Assembly: GCA_934045905.1 (NCBI GenBank)
Contig: OW203762.1
Coordinates: 46,835,411 to 46,899,410 of the forward strand
DNA length: 64,000 nucleotides
Reading direction: 5' to 3'
Origin: Leuctra nigra
Taxonomy: Eukaryota; Arthropoda; Insecta; Plecoptera; Leuctridae
Shown: positions 1 to 12,600 of the stretch, piece by piece
Position numbering within the stretch: the stretch's first letter is position 1
How the letters are laid out: every line of letters begins with the position of its first letter
The notes under the pieces: model-generated
The model's database searches: none
What the model was told of the DNA's origin: nothing
The model's input: the letters and a program-made list of their open reading frames with translations, nothing else
Program-made: the position numbers and the translations under genes

Positions 1-173
1 TGCAAGAAGCCTACGTGCTTTGTTGGCCACATGACACAATTAATCTGGGTTCGAATGCCAGAAGATTTATTAGCGTAATATTTTTACATTCGCTTGTTTC
101 TAGGACATTCCTAGTGTACATTCCCATTCCTAAATAAATTTCCACTTATTCTCAAATGGATTTTACTGTTTAG

Positions 174-3100
174 GTCCTATTACTCCGAGGATGGAATTGA
201 ACTTAACTTCGGCCGTGTTCCGATTGGAGGTTGTGATTTCTCTCCACGCATATACACTTATGCAGATGATGTAGTCAACGATACCACTCTGGAGTATTTC
301 AATTTAACAATGGAGGACTTCACTTACAAAGTGAGGAACAAACTGAAAACTAACACTTTTCATCCTGTATCCCACAAAACATTATTTTACGTTGATATTT
401 TGAGTAAAAAAAACTGGTCGACTAAAATATGTGTTATGCATTAGATTCCTCTGATAAAACGTGCAATTGCAATGTCTGCAAGACCGATTCACTTCATATC
501 TGCTGCGTGGAGTCCACCTGTCTGGATGAAGGATTCCAACAACATCGCCGGTGGTTATCTCATTCCAGACTTCTACCAGACATGGGCAGATTACCTTATC
601 AAGTATATTACAATAAAATATTTAAGATTACAATCTAATTTTTAAGTAGGTACCTACCTAATTTACAAATACAGTAATATTGAAGTATTCTCTTACACAC
701 ACAATGAAAGTAGTGGTTCCCATTAACTTTTTAATTACCTACTTAGTACTTTCTTATAAAGGCACAAAATATAAAGACAATTAAAATTTCTCTCCATTGC
801 ACCTATTTTAAACTGCCCTATTCCTGCTTAGGTTTCTAGATGAGTATAAGAAAGAAGGCATAGAGTTCTGGTGCATTTCTACTGGCAACGAGCCACTGGG
901 AGGAATTCTTCCCGTTTATGGGTTTAATTCCCTGGGTTGGACACCGAAAACGCAGTTTGCTTGGCTGCGGGATCACTTGCATCCGACACTGCGAGCATCC
1001 GATCATTCTGCAACTAAGATTCTAACCCTTGATGACCAACGTGCCATGCTGCCCTGGTGGCTCAAAGGGGTAAGCATCGTGGGCGTAAACACAAAGAATG
1101 TTTTTTTTATCTAAATTGTCATCATTGTTTTTTAATGTTCATATTTTTATGATATATTTAAATACTGTACTTTGATATGCTATTTATGATGTGCTAATAC
1201 CTGTATAACCCTGAATTGCAGATGAAAGAAGATGGCAAAGTGATTAATTATATTGACGGAATTGGCATCCATTGGTATTTGGATAACTTTTTCCCACCAT
1301 CGATCCTAGACCGTACACACGAGACATATCCAGACATCTTTATGTTGGGCACTGAAGCCTGCATAGGTACTTTCATTAACATCATATCATATTACTTACA
1401 TAATGTAACTGATTTAAATATTTACAAACTCAATCCTTTTTTACTGTACTAGGTGATAAGCCTTGGGAGAATCCCATTAAAGTCGGGGACTGGAAGAGAG
1501 GGGAATTATACATGAAGAGCATAATTGAGGTAAAAAACCCCTTTACGTAAGTGAAGTTTAGTATGGAAGAGTTCGGTAACATATAGTTTGCCTTTTGAAA
1601 CTCTATTAATTACACACAGTATTTGTTATTACTTATTACTTACGTTTTGTACTTAAATCTACTCCAAACAACACATACCTAAGGAAATTCAATGAAATTG
1701 AAGGTGGGCATACACTGATTGATGTACTTGGATGGTGTAGATTTTGTTCTGCAGAAAAATTGAAGTTAAAAGATATCATTTAACTCTAGAGAGAAATTGT
1801 TTGCAGTGTTGCCAATTTAGTGGTTTCGCCACTAGATCTGGGGTTTTGAGTTGTGGAAAAGCAATGAAAATTTGAAATTGCGGCTAGCGGCGAATCTGGC
1901 GGCCAAATAACTCATCTTGCAAACCGTAATTTTGTACATTATTGACTATATTTTCCCCAAATTTTCACGGAATCAATTTGTGAAGCAGGTTTTTAGTAGC
2001 CGAGAGGTCAAATCTGGCGGTATTTAGTGAATTTCACGGTACTTCTAGCGACCTCAGTTTTTTGAGCTAGCAATTGTTTACCTTGCACAGTATCATGAAT
2101 ATAAAGTGTCTTTTGAATTTCTGTCTCAGGACTTGAATCACTGGATGAATGGATGGGTGGATTGGAACTTGGCCTTGGACTCTGTCGGTGGACCGAACTG
2201 GGCTAACAACCAGGTCGATGCTGCGGTTATCGTTCCTGGTGAAAACGATGAGTTTTACAAACAACCAATGTTCTATGCCCTTGGTCACTTTGCCAAGTTC
2301 GTTACAGAGGGTGCTGTTCGTGTTGGATTGACACCAGAGAAGGAGAGCGGAATACAAACCATTTCGTTCCATACAATTGACGATAAAGTCGTCATCGTTC
2401 TATTTAATGGGTGAGAAAGATTAAAGCTGGGTTCCCATACTTCGCTTTCGTTTCGCTTTCAGTTCGCTTTCGCGTCGCGAAGTTTGTAGTCGTTTCCATA
2501 ATTTATATAAATAGTATTCTGCCAAAAGTTAAAAACAAAATGACGGATAATAATCAGATAATAAGCAAGAACGGCAAGAAAATGCGGAAAAAGCAAATCT
2601 TGAAAGTTGAAACGTCAAAACATATGTTTATTAATCGAATATCGAATATAAGCTCGAGGTCGACCGGAAATGGAGATTCGATATATCGCATCACTTCCGG
2701 ATTTCGCGCGTTTCGGTTTCGTCGAAGTTGAAGTTGGTCCAACATTTTTGCATTTCGGAGACGAAATTATACATGGACGATTTTCTGTGTTAAAAGGTAG
2801 CCATTTTGCGAAAGCGAACCGAATGCGAAGCGAAAGCGAAGTATGAGAACGCAGCTTAAGACAAAAATCACTAATTTCATTGCTTGTGTACACAGCTACA
2901 GTAATAATAACACAAATTTGCTTGTGTGTAGAATGTTACCTACTAGAAACAAACTAGAAATATGCAAATGTCACTTTTAATTAAAAAATAAGTAATATTG
3001 GTAGAATTGAATTCCCCACTTCAGATTTTTTTAGTATAATTTTAATAATTAAGATTCTCTACAAACTAATTGATAAATATTTCAGGAATAATGAAGTGAC

Positions 3101-3353
3101 GCCCGTGTCAATAATGGATCCCAGCATGGGCACTATTAACTTGCAAGTCAGTGCCCGATCCTTCCAAACATTTGTCTACAACAGAATCGAGGTAACAACC
3201 ATGACTGCAGCATCAACCACGACTGAATCTACAACAACGACTGAAGCCACAACCACTGACCCGACAACTGACGAGCCCGGCAGCGCAGCTCAAATGAAAT
3301 TGCATTTCTATGTACTACTTTTCTGTGTGATTTTGTCACTTCTATTGCTTTAA
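174..3353 (+). CDS. GBA1: Glucosylceramidase (GBA1-like, GH30), 5'-partial, with C-terminal membrane-anchor tail
   Basis: Cleaves glucosylceramide to glucose and ceramide. Exons read from the sequence: 174-330, 445-602, 832-1069, 1222-1366, 1453-1529, 2130-2410, 3086-3353. The N-terminal exons lie upstream of the window, and 1-173 is intron. The acid/base Glu is in STGNEPLGG (exon 832-1069) and the nucleophile Glu is in GTEACIG (exon 1222-1366). The FYKQPMFYALGHFAKF block is typical of the family. Exons of 238, 145, 77 and 281 bp equal those of the next gene exactly, so the two are tandem paralogs. Unlike lysosomal GBA1, the protein continues for about 50 residues past the usual end: a Thr/Glu-rich stalk, then small residues (PGSAAQ) and a hydrophobic run ending VILSLLLL at the stop. 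That looks like a GPI-attachment signal or tail anchor (inference). A MITE sits in the last intron. Confidence 0.9.
2425..2856. mobile_element. MITE (432 bp, TAA target duplication) in the last intron of the first GBA1-like gene
   Basis: Imperfect terminal inverted repeats begin AGCTGGGTTCCCATACTTCG on the left and AGCTGCGTTCTCATACTTCG on the right (reverse complement). TAA is duplicated at 2422-2424 and 2857-2859. The inner arms are rich in CGCTTTCG/CGAAAGCG. A 3-bp TWA duplication fits PIF/Harbinger-type elements. No transposase coding is visible. Confidence 0.75.
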
Positions 3354-3409
3354 TAACTCATTTTTGTTACGCTCTTCTTCTTCTTCTTCTACTTTCTTTT
3401 TATGCTTAA

Positions 3410-3594
3410 AGGCCGATGCACAATTGAAGCGAACGCAACGACGCAAACGCGAATAGTTCAAGAATGCCGATTCAATGATGTTCAGGATTGACGCGAACGC
3501 GAGACGCAAAGAGTTGAACATGGTTCTAGTTTTGCGTTCGCGTCGTCGCGTTGGCGTATCGCGTCTTGCGTTCGCGTCAATTGTGCATTGGCCT
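3410..3594. mobile_element. MITE (185 bp, TAA target duplication) just after the first GBA1-like gene
   Basis: Long inverted repeats: left AGGCCGATGCACAATTGAAG, right (reverse complement) AGGCCAATGCACAATTGACG. TAA is duplicated at 3407-3409 and 3595-3597. The interior is a run of GCGAACGC/GCGTTCGC motifs. It lies 57 bp beyond the stop codon, so it may be within the 3' UTR. Confidence 0.8.
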
Positions 3595-3599
3595 TAAAG

Positions 3600-3880
3600 C
3601 TTCTTCCTTACTGCAAGGCCTCCTTCCACCTTTTCCTCGGTCTTCTCTTGTTTCTATTCCCACTTGTCTCTCGTCTTTCTCTTCAAATTCTATATTCTCC
3701 TATTCTCTCAGCATGCTTATATTCCATTGCATCTGTCAACTCTGCAACCACTCAGTGATATCCTATCTCTCACATCATCATTTCTTACTCTGTCTAGCTT
3801 GGTTTTCCCTACAATTTGCATTCAGCAAACCCTTCTTTCTCGTTGTGTCTGCTCTTGCTTGGGATGCATAGAAGTGAATA
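3600..3880 (-). mobile_element. Decayed non-LTR retrotransposon 3' fragment
   Basis: Read on the minus strand, this stretch gives KTKLDRVRNDDVRDR and later RPRKRWKEA-like peptides broken by stops. These are hallmarks of the C-terminal region of RTE/CR1-type ORF2 proteins (normally ...KRDRIRNEEIR... and ...GRPRKRW...). No intact frame remains. A (TTC)n run lies just upstream at about 3373-3391. Confidence 0.5.
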
Positions 3881-4339
3881 CTACACCCACTTATTATATT
3901 TAACCTTTTGGTTTCTATATTAAGGTTTTTCTTTTTGTTAATTCAAATTTAATTGTTATAATAATAATATTGAAATTGCTTTTATTTAATTATAACTAAC
4001 ATCACAGTATTTTCTTAATATTGAGGTACTATTGATATGGTGTGCACTTGAAATAAACCAACATTTATGCCCTGAATTCTTTTTGTATTTTAAGCTCCAT
4101 TAATAAAACCGTATTTAGTAATTTGTTAATGAATAATGACTTTATTTCCTCATACCTTCACCACATTGGTTTTCACAGAAATGAAGAGTAGTGTTTCAAT
4201 ATTTTAATTCGTTAAACCATTATGTCTATGGTTAAACTTGAATGATAATTTTAGTCTTGATCATTAATGTTTTAGTGGAATGAATTAAAAAGTTAGGTAC
4301 CTTTGTAATATATTCATCTAAGTCTATTGTATTGACCAC

Positions 4340-4470
4340 ATATCTCTCGCTGTTCCGTGCCTGTGAACTCGGGGCTATTCCCAGTTCAGTTATTGACAAA
4401 GCAGATAGGTGGTCAGCGCAACACAAGCGTTGAGTGGAACTAATAGATCACCTGAATATTTGAGTTTGAG
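4340..4470. repeat. Dispersed repeat, copy A (second copy near 27265-27410)
   Basis: Shares blocks CTGTTCC.TGCCTG, AACTCGGGGCTA and ACTAATA..TCACCTGAAT in the same order with 27265-27410. Internal segments have diverged. No coding potential or clear termini were seen. Confidence 0.55.
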
Positions 4471-4744
4471 CACCTGCAGTTTGAGCACAATGGTGTTTTG
4501 CCCATTGAATGTTTTTTTGTGCACTCCCTGACATTATCTAAATTTTTTAAAAATATTTCACATAATTCTTGAGAACTATACTTGCAACACCTCAAACCGA
4601 AAGCGGTCGTCTCAATAAAAGATTACTACTACTTTGTTAGGTAGGTACCTATTTCTAATTTTATTGCAATTATCCAATTTCCTTATACCTTCTGGAATAC
4701 TTGAATGACAGATCCATGTTCCATGAATTTGGTACTTTTCGATA

Positions 4745-4860
4745 AATCTCTTGTGACAACTAGCCAAACTTTTTCCCGGTTGGGTGCTTCAGCGCTGCCA
4801 TCGGTTGTGAGTATGAAGTGTGAAGTAAGCTTTGAAGTAAGCTGTTCGTGCCACTCAAAA
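4745..4860 (+). repeat. Dispersed repeat, copy A of the CTAGCCAAACTTT family
   Basis: Shares ACTAGCCAAACTTT.TCCCG, GCGCTGCCATCG and GTGTGAAGTAAGCT in order with the reverse complement of 45625-45728. The two copies are clearly related but diverged. Confidence 0.55.
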
Positions 4861-5263
4861 TTAAAACTCGCGAAACTTTATTTTGACAGGCGTAAGAAGA
4901 TATACTTACTGTTTAGATACATATATTTTTTACTCTAGTAGGTATAATAAAACGTGTAAAAATAAGAAGAGTGCAATATCTACAGCAAATTCTATTTCAA
5001 TCTGAGGCGACACCCTCTCAATTGTTTTAATTGAAAGTTACAATATTCCATTATGCAGTGAGTCAGTTTCAAGAGAGCACTGGAAACAAAAATTATTCTG
5101 ATTTTTGTCATTACATGACCAAAATATCATTATTACACTATAATTTCTAATAATTATCCACTCTTGAGGTAAATAACCGAATATCAACATTAATTCTTAT
5201 AAAATAACATGGAAATACAGACTGGGGGTAAGAAATACTTTGAATTGAAAAGTACACCGTCGA

Positions 5264-5447
5264 CGCTACAGTTCGTTTTTCCTTTGTTTGAACTCTCAAC
5301 AGACGGAGCCACCGTCAGTTGTTCTGTACGGCCGAGAAAGACAACATTGCAAGGTGAGCGCGCAATGAAGTCTTTCTCGGCCTAGCAAAACAACTGACTG
5401 TGGCTCCATCTGGTGATAGTTAAACATAGGAAAAACGAACTGTAGCG
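5264..5447. mobile_element. Foldback MITE, copy A (184 bp)
   Basis: Almost the whole element is an inverted repeat. The outer arms read CGCTACAGTTCGTTTTTCCT from both ends, and the inner arms contain GGCCGAGAAAGAC. A second copy lies at 37715-37893. The loop contains TTGCAAGGTGAGCGCGCAAT in both copies, but in opposite orientations. Confidence 0.75.
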
Positions 5448-5484
5448 CCAAAGTTGCTGATCCTGTCGTCCCAGCTTGGCATCG

Positions 5485-5880
5485 CCCCATTGGTATGAAA
5501 TTTTGTAATCTTGGTCTTGATCACCATGCAAAATTTGAACAAAATCGGAGGATTTTTATTTTCAACCAATTGGAAGATATTTTTTAAATTTTAACCAATT
5601 GAAGGATTTGGTTTAAGCTTTGTACTATTTGTAAAATGCTGCTCGTAATGACAGTGAAAATTAACAATTGATTGGAGTAAGCAATCGGAAATAAATTTTG
5701 GAAAATTTGACCCAATCAAAGGATTTAGTAAAAATTTTGGTCGGCAAACCATCTGTATGATCTTATGTGCAAAATTTCAGATCGATCGGAGAAATGTACA
5801 ACCAGTGGCAGTAACAGAAAAAATTAAATGGTCATGCCAATAGAGCGAAAAGGAGACGCCGGTTTCGCTCGCTCAATAAT
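5485..5880 (+). repeat. Dispersed repeat related to 8380-9250 and 55850-56125
   Basis: Contains GGTCTTGATCACCATGCAAA and further on AGGAGACGC..TTTCGCTCGCTCAAT. Both blocks recur, inverted or rearranged, in GBA1-like gene intron 6 (8400-8440) and at 55850-56100. Boundaries are uncertain because the copies are diverged and broken. Confidence 0.5.
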
Positions 5881-6682
5881 TAATATGAATACTTACATTA
5901 ACTACACAGGTATGTAATTAACAAAGTTGAAAAAAAAAAATATATCACACGGGTCGTTTTTCATGCAATCAAGAAAAAAGTGCAGGGCTGCATTAACAAG
6001 TTTCTCACTCCTAACAACTCAAGTATAATAGTGTATCTCCTTACAGCAAGCAGTGACCCTGATTTCCAAAGAGTTCTAATTGTTTAAATATTGGTGTTAA
6101 AAGTGAAAACAAGGATATAAGAGTGGTCACTGGTCATTTAGAAGCAGCATAAGTTACGTGTGAGAAGGCATAGCAAGATCATTAGATACCGACACACTGT
6201 ACAACATCCAGATAGGAGTTCAGAATAAACCATCTGCTGTGAATTCAAGTTACATTCCTGCTGGTTGAAAGTAAACTACTTGTATACATGTATGTACCTA
6301 CAGTAAGGAGGTCAGTCAGTTTTCATTTTCACTAATAGGCTAAGCTCTCAACATTTCAGTAAAATCCAAAATAATTTTTGAAGTCCAATTAATTTATAAT
6401 TATCTAGTTTTGATATGTTTAGGTAGGTACAATATTTTCTTAATGAATAACATATAGCACAGAGAGCAATGATTGATATCAATGAATTTGTCCTTGCAGT
6501 CAATATTACTCAATATTCTATGACACAGAGGTCAAAGTACACATGACAGACAGATTTTGTTTGTATCTTGATTTATCAACATTTGACACTTCCCCATCAA
6601 ACAGAAAGTCGGCAAGAAGACCCAAATATTCAACTGAACTTCCTTATTGTGCGACACCCAAGGAAGGCTGTCTCACACACCA

Positions 6683-9600
6683 ATGGCTTTTCCATGGATG
6701 TTTAAAATTGTGTGCCTATTAATACTTGTCAACACTGGTAGGTAGAACATGAATTTTAATTTGCAGCACCTCATAGTATAATGAAACGCTTAAATACTGC
6801 ATTGTATAATATCCTTATCTAGTTGTACCGGATAAACCATGCATCCCGAGATTATTTGGTGCCGACAGGATTGTCTGTGTCTGCAATGCTACTTATTGCG
6901 ACACCGTGGACGAGGTCTCACAGTTGCCCACTGGTCAATATGTTCAATACACAAGCAATCGGGCTGGAAAGCGATTTGAGAAGACCACCGGCTCCTTCGA
7001 AGAGTTCCTTCATACCAATGGTGAACTTTGCACTTTTACAAACAAGAAGTCAATAAATATCCAAAAGGATCAAGCAGATATACTTGTACAATCTCCAAAA
7101 TGACAAGCACAATTTAATTTTTTGTTTTAGGTGTTCATTTAAAAGTTCAAGTCAAGTCTCGATACCAAACTATTTTTGGTTTTGGAGGAGCCTTCACAGA
7201 TGCAGCTGGAATTAATATTAAATCACTGAGCCCTCAAGCTCAAGAAAATTTGCTGAAGTGAGCAATTTTAATATTATATAATTATTATCTCAAAACAAAG
7301 CGTATTATTTAATATAATCATTATCTATTCTTTATGTAATCGATCCCACAGGTCATATTTTTCACCTCAGGGGATTGAGTTGAACTTTGGACGAGTACCA
7401 ATTGCAGGTTCCGACTTCTCTACTCGAACCTACACTTACGACGACGTTCCAAACGATTCCCGTTTGCAGTACTTCAATCTTACAGTGGAGGACTACAGCT
7501 TTAAAGTACATAGCTATTATTGCTGAGATGAGAGTTGTGGAATGAGGCATGGTTAATAGCGGTGCTTAATGTGAATGACATTAGATTCCAGTGATAAAAC
7601 GAGCCCTGCAGCTGAGCAAGAGGAACATTCATTTGATCGGAGCTGCGTGGAGCGCTCCGCCATGGATGAAGACAAACAATGACTATTCTGGCTTCGGTTT
7701 TCTTAAAGAAGAGTATTTTGAAGCCTGGGCAAATTATCTCATCAAGTGAGTTTCAGTTTTTTTAGATATGAATATGATAATAATTTCGGGCAGGCATGGT
7801 ATTTGAGTTACATATTTTATTGCTGTTTCTAGATTTCTGGATTTCTACAAACGAGAAGGTCTAATATTTTGGGGCATATCAACGGGTAATGAACCGTCCA
7901 ATGGTATTATACCAATCAATCGTTTCAACTCAATGGGATGGACTCCCATTACACAGTTACAGTGGGTCCGGGAAAACTTGGGACCAACGATAAGAGCGTC
8001 TCAACACAATCTCACCAAGATTTTAGCACTGGATGACCAGCGGTTCATGCTTCCATGGTGGTTTGAGAGTGTAAGATTAGATAGGTACTCGATTGACCAA
8101 GTGCGTTACATTTAACGTGCTATAAATATAACAGTGCCCTAAGATAAGGTAGTCCATAATACAGACTTTTCAGTACCTAGTGTGGTAAAATATTTTCTGA
8201 TGGCGCCCCGCTGAGTCTCCCCGTGTCACCTCACCCCTACTACTCCACCCCTCCACTAATCACCAGGTAGCCCATGAAGCTAATTGCTTTCCTTTCACTC
8301 AAGCAATTCACAGGGATATTTTGCAAACTTTTTAAAGAAATGTGATTTTGATATTTTTGACAACTCAATTGAATTACAGATTAAAAATGAATGGGAATCA
8401 CTTTTTATTGAGCGAGCGAATCGAGCGTCTCCTTTTGGCTCTTTTGGCACGGACCTCTGTTTTTTTTGTGTGTGTGTGTGTGTGTGTGTTTTTTTTTTCT
8501 GTTACTGACGATATACAAGTCACAGTTTTTCTTCGATCAAGCTGAAAATTTGCACACATGTACTGACCCACAGCCTTCTCGACAGTCACTTCGTTCTCTG
8601 GGTAGCTGCCTGTCGACCGCCAATGCAAACTATGACGTCATCGGGTTCTTGCACGGCCGGGAGCGCTACTCCCGGCGGGGGTGGCAATAAAATGTACTAT
8701 TGGTTAGTTCATTTTATTGCCACCTTGCCTGGAGTAGCGCTCCCGGCCGTGCAAGAACCCGATGACGTCAAATGTACTATTGGTTAGTTCATTTTATTGC
8801 CACCCCGCCTGGAGTAGCGCTCCCGGCCGTGCAAGAACCCGATGACGTCATAGTTTGAATCGGCGGTCAGCAGGCAGCTACCCAGAGAACGAAGTGACTG
8901 TCGAGAAGGCTGTGTACTGACCATTTCCGGGCGTTGCAGGCCCTAATTTTTTTTAAATCACCTGATTGGTTCAATTTAAAAAAAATTATCTGTCGATTGG
9001 TTGGTTTGATCAATTTGAAATTTAGCAAAGTCATTGTAACCAACATTGTACCCAATCATAATAAATTTCAGCCAAATTCTCCCATTGGTTCAAATTTGAA
9101 ACCATTTTTCCTGTGATTTTTGAAATTTAAACTAGAACCGATTGACCGACCAACTAAAAACTTTGCATGGTCATTGGTACCAACATTTAAGGTATTTTTG
9201 CCAATTTTCAGTCAAACGTGTCGTTATTTTCAAAAGTTTTTGTAATTTTAGGGACATTTTGCGTGTTGGCTGTCAAATTCACGGTGACTTGAATCTTCAG
9301 TTCAAGGCAAGGTAGTTAGAGCAGAAAGTTTCAAACGAAATGAAACTAATAATGACCGTTCAACAGACTGATCTGATATTGTGTACACACTAATATCATA
9401 TGATTTGAGTGGTCCCAGGTATATTTTTTTTAAAGAGATCCTGTGATTTTTGAATATTAACAAGGAACAGTTCAATCATAAAGGTTGATACTAACATTTT
9501 AGGAATATTTAGAGATTTTTATTCAAGTCTGACGAAATTCAAGAATTATTGGCTTTTAATGATATTTTCGATAGACAGAATTTCGGTTCGAGGTGTTCTG

Positions 9601-12600
9601 CGTTACCGTGCTCGCTCTTCAACGCATTACTCAGAGCGTTTTCCTAGTTTATTGAATTTTGGTAAACATTTGACAGAGTAAAATTTAACGGTTTAAAAAT
9701 ATTACAAGAGTGCTGGTGGGGTGGGTAGTCGAGGTATTGCACAAACCAGTGCTCGCTTATCAACGCCTTTCACTGAGCGCTTTCCTAGTAACCAAGTTGG
9801 TATATTCAATGGCTCGGTTTCAGATGAAGACGGATCATCAGGCCGCTCAGTACATTGATGGCATCGCAGTGCACTGGTACTGGGACACTTATATGCCACC
9901 TTCACTGTTGGACCGAACTCATAACAACTTCCCCGACAAATTCATTCTTGCAACCGAGGCATGTGTGGGTAAGATTGACAAATTAATTACATACTACTCT
10001 AGTAATTTCCACTATTCAAAATGAGCATGAATGAATTTTAATGTTTCTTATTATTTACCAGGGGACAAACCATGGGAAGAGAAGATCATCATTGGTTCCT
10101 GGCAGCGTGGTGAATTGTACATGCAAGATATTAATGTTTCTTATTATTTACCAGGGGATAAACCATGGGAAGAGAAGATCATCATTGGTTCCTGGCAACG
10201 TGGTGAATTGTACATGCAAGATATTAATGTTTCTTATTATTTACCAGGGGACAAACCATGGGAAGAGAAGATCATCATTGGTTCCTGGCAACGTGGTGAA
10301 TTGTACATGCAAGATATTAATGTTTCTTATTATTTACCAGGGGACAAACCATGGGAAGAGAAGATCATCATTGGTTCCTGGCAACGTGGTGAATTGTACA
10401 TGCAAGATATTAATGTTTCTTATTATTTACCAGGGGACAAACCATGGGAAGAGAAGGTCATCATTGGTTCCTGGCAGCGTGGTGAATTGTACATGCAAGA
10501 TATTAATGTTTCCTATTATTTACCAGGGGACAAACCATGGGAAGAGAAGATCATCATTGGTTCCTGGCAGCGTGGTGAATTGTACATGCAAGATATTAAT
10601 GTTTCTTATTATTTACCAGGGGACAAACCATGGGAAGAGAAGATCATCATTGGTTCCTGGCAGCGTGGTGAATTGTACATGCAAGATATTAATGTTTCTT
10701 ATTATTTACCAGGGGACAAACCATGGGAAGAGAAGATCATCATTGGTTCCTGGCAGCGTGGTGAATTGTACATGCAAGATATTAATGTTTCTTATTATTT
10801 ACCAGGGGACAAACCATGGGAAGAGAAGGTCATCATTGGTTCCTGGCAACGTGGTGAATTGTACATGCAAGATATTAATGTTTCTTATTATTTACCAGGG
10901 GATAAACCATGGGAAGAGAAGGTCATCATTGGTTCCTGGCAGCGTGGTGAATTGTACATGCAAGATATTAATGTTTCTTATTATATACCAGGGGACAAAC
11001 CATGGGAAGAGAAGATCATCATTGGTTCCTGGCAGCGTGGTGAATTGTACATGCAAGATATTAATGTTTCTTATTATTTACCAGGGGACAAACCATGGGA
11101 AGAGAAGATCATCATTGGTTCCTGGCAACGTGGTGAATTGTACATGCAAGATATTAATGTTTCTTATTATTTACCAGGGGATAAACCATGGGAAGAGAAG
11201 GTCATCATTGGTTCCTGGCAGCGTGGTGAATTGTACATGCAAGATATTAATGTTTCTTATTATTTACCAGGGGACAAACCATGGGAAGAGAAGATCATCA
11301 TTTGTTCCTGGCAACGTGGTGAATTGTACATGCAAGATATTAATGTTTCTTATTATTTACCAGGGGACAAACCTTGGGAAGAGAAGGTCATCATTGGTTC
11401 CTGGCAGCGTGGTGAATTGTACATGCAAGATATTAATGTTTCTTATTATTTACCAGGGGACAAACCATGGGAAGAGAAGATCATCATTGGTTCCTGGCAA
11501 CGTGGTGAATTGTACATGCAAGATATTAATGTTTCTTATTATTTACCAGGGGACAAACCATGGGAAGAGAAGGTCATCATTGGTTCCTGGCAGCGTGGTG
11601 AATTGTACATGCAAGATATTAATGTTTCTTATTATTTACCAGGGGACAAACCATGGGAAGAGAAGGTCATCATTGGTTCCTGGCAGCGTGGTGAATTGTA
11701 CATGCAAGATATTAATGTTTCCTATTATTTACCAGGGGACAAACCATGGGAAGAGAAGATCATCATTGGTTCCTGGCAGCGTGGTGAATTGTACTGCAAG
11801 GTATTAATGTTTCTTATTATTTACCAGGGGACAAACCATGGGAAGAGAAGGTCATCATTGGTTCCTGGCAGCGTGGTGAATTGTACATGCAAGATATTAA
11901 TGTTTCCTATTATTTACCAGGGAACAAACCATGGGAAGAGAAGATCATCATTGGTTCCTGGCAACGTGGTGAATTGTACATGCAAGATATTAATGTTTCT
12001 TATTATTTACCAGGGGACAAACCATGGGAAGAGAAGATCATCATTGGTTCCTGGCAGCGTGGTGAATTGTACATGCAAGATATTAATGTTTCCTATTATT
12101 TACCAGGGGACAAACCATGGGAAGAGAAGGTCATCATTGGTTCCTGGCAGCGTGGTGAATGCAAGATATTAATGTTTCTTATTATTTACCAGGGGACAAA
12201 CCATGGGAAGAGAAGATCATCATTGGTTCCTGGCAACGTGGTGAATTGTACATGCAAGATATTAATGTTTCTTATTATTTACCAGGGGACAAACCATGGG
12301 AAGAGAAGATCATCATTTGTTCCTGGCAACGTGGTGAATTGTACATGCAAGATATTAATGTTTCTTATTATTTACCAGGGGACAAACCATGGGAAGAGAA
12401 GGTCATCATTGGTTCCTGGCAGCGTGGTGAATTGTACATGCAAGATATTAATGTTTCTTATTATTTACCAGGGGACAAACCATGGGAAGAGAAGGTCATC
12501 ATTGGTTCCTGGCAGCGTGGTGAATTGTACATGCAAGATATTAATGTTTCTTATTATTTACCAGGGGACAAACCATGGGAAGAGAAGGTCATCATTGGTT

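Larger units (their letters stand above)
3354..6682. other. Intergenic region between the two tandem GBA1-like genes
   Basis: No gene was recognised. It holds the MITE at 3410-3594, the LINE relic at 3600-3880, possible poly(A) signals AATAAA at 4052-4057 and 4102-4107, dispersed repeats at 4340-4470 and 4745-4860, a foldback element at 5264-5447 and a repeat with paralogs elsewhere at 5485-5880. The remainder, about 5900-6680, is AT-rich single-copy-looking sequence that must include the promoter of the second gene. I could not place a TATA box or initiator with confidence. Confidence 0.6.

Noticed and set aside
1..60. A GGTTCGAATGCC box resembling a tRNA T-loop or SINE B box
   Set aside because: No matching A box, acceptor stem or tRNA-length fold is visible around it, and it lies in an intron. 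A chance match is more likely.
2106..2414. Separate short gene at this open frame
   Set aside because: It is an internal exon (2130-2410) of the first GBA1-like gene, in phase with its neighbours.
10031..12172. A 713-codon open frame of 31-residue repeats, and a 588-codon frame in the next phase
   Set aside because: Both arise because the 93-bp splice-junction unit is a multiple of three without stops in those frames. Half of each unit is intron sequence, and the frames break at the array indels, so they are not independent genes.
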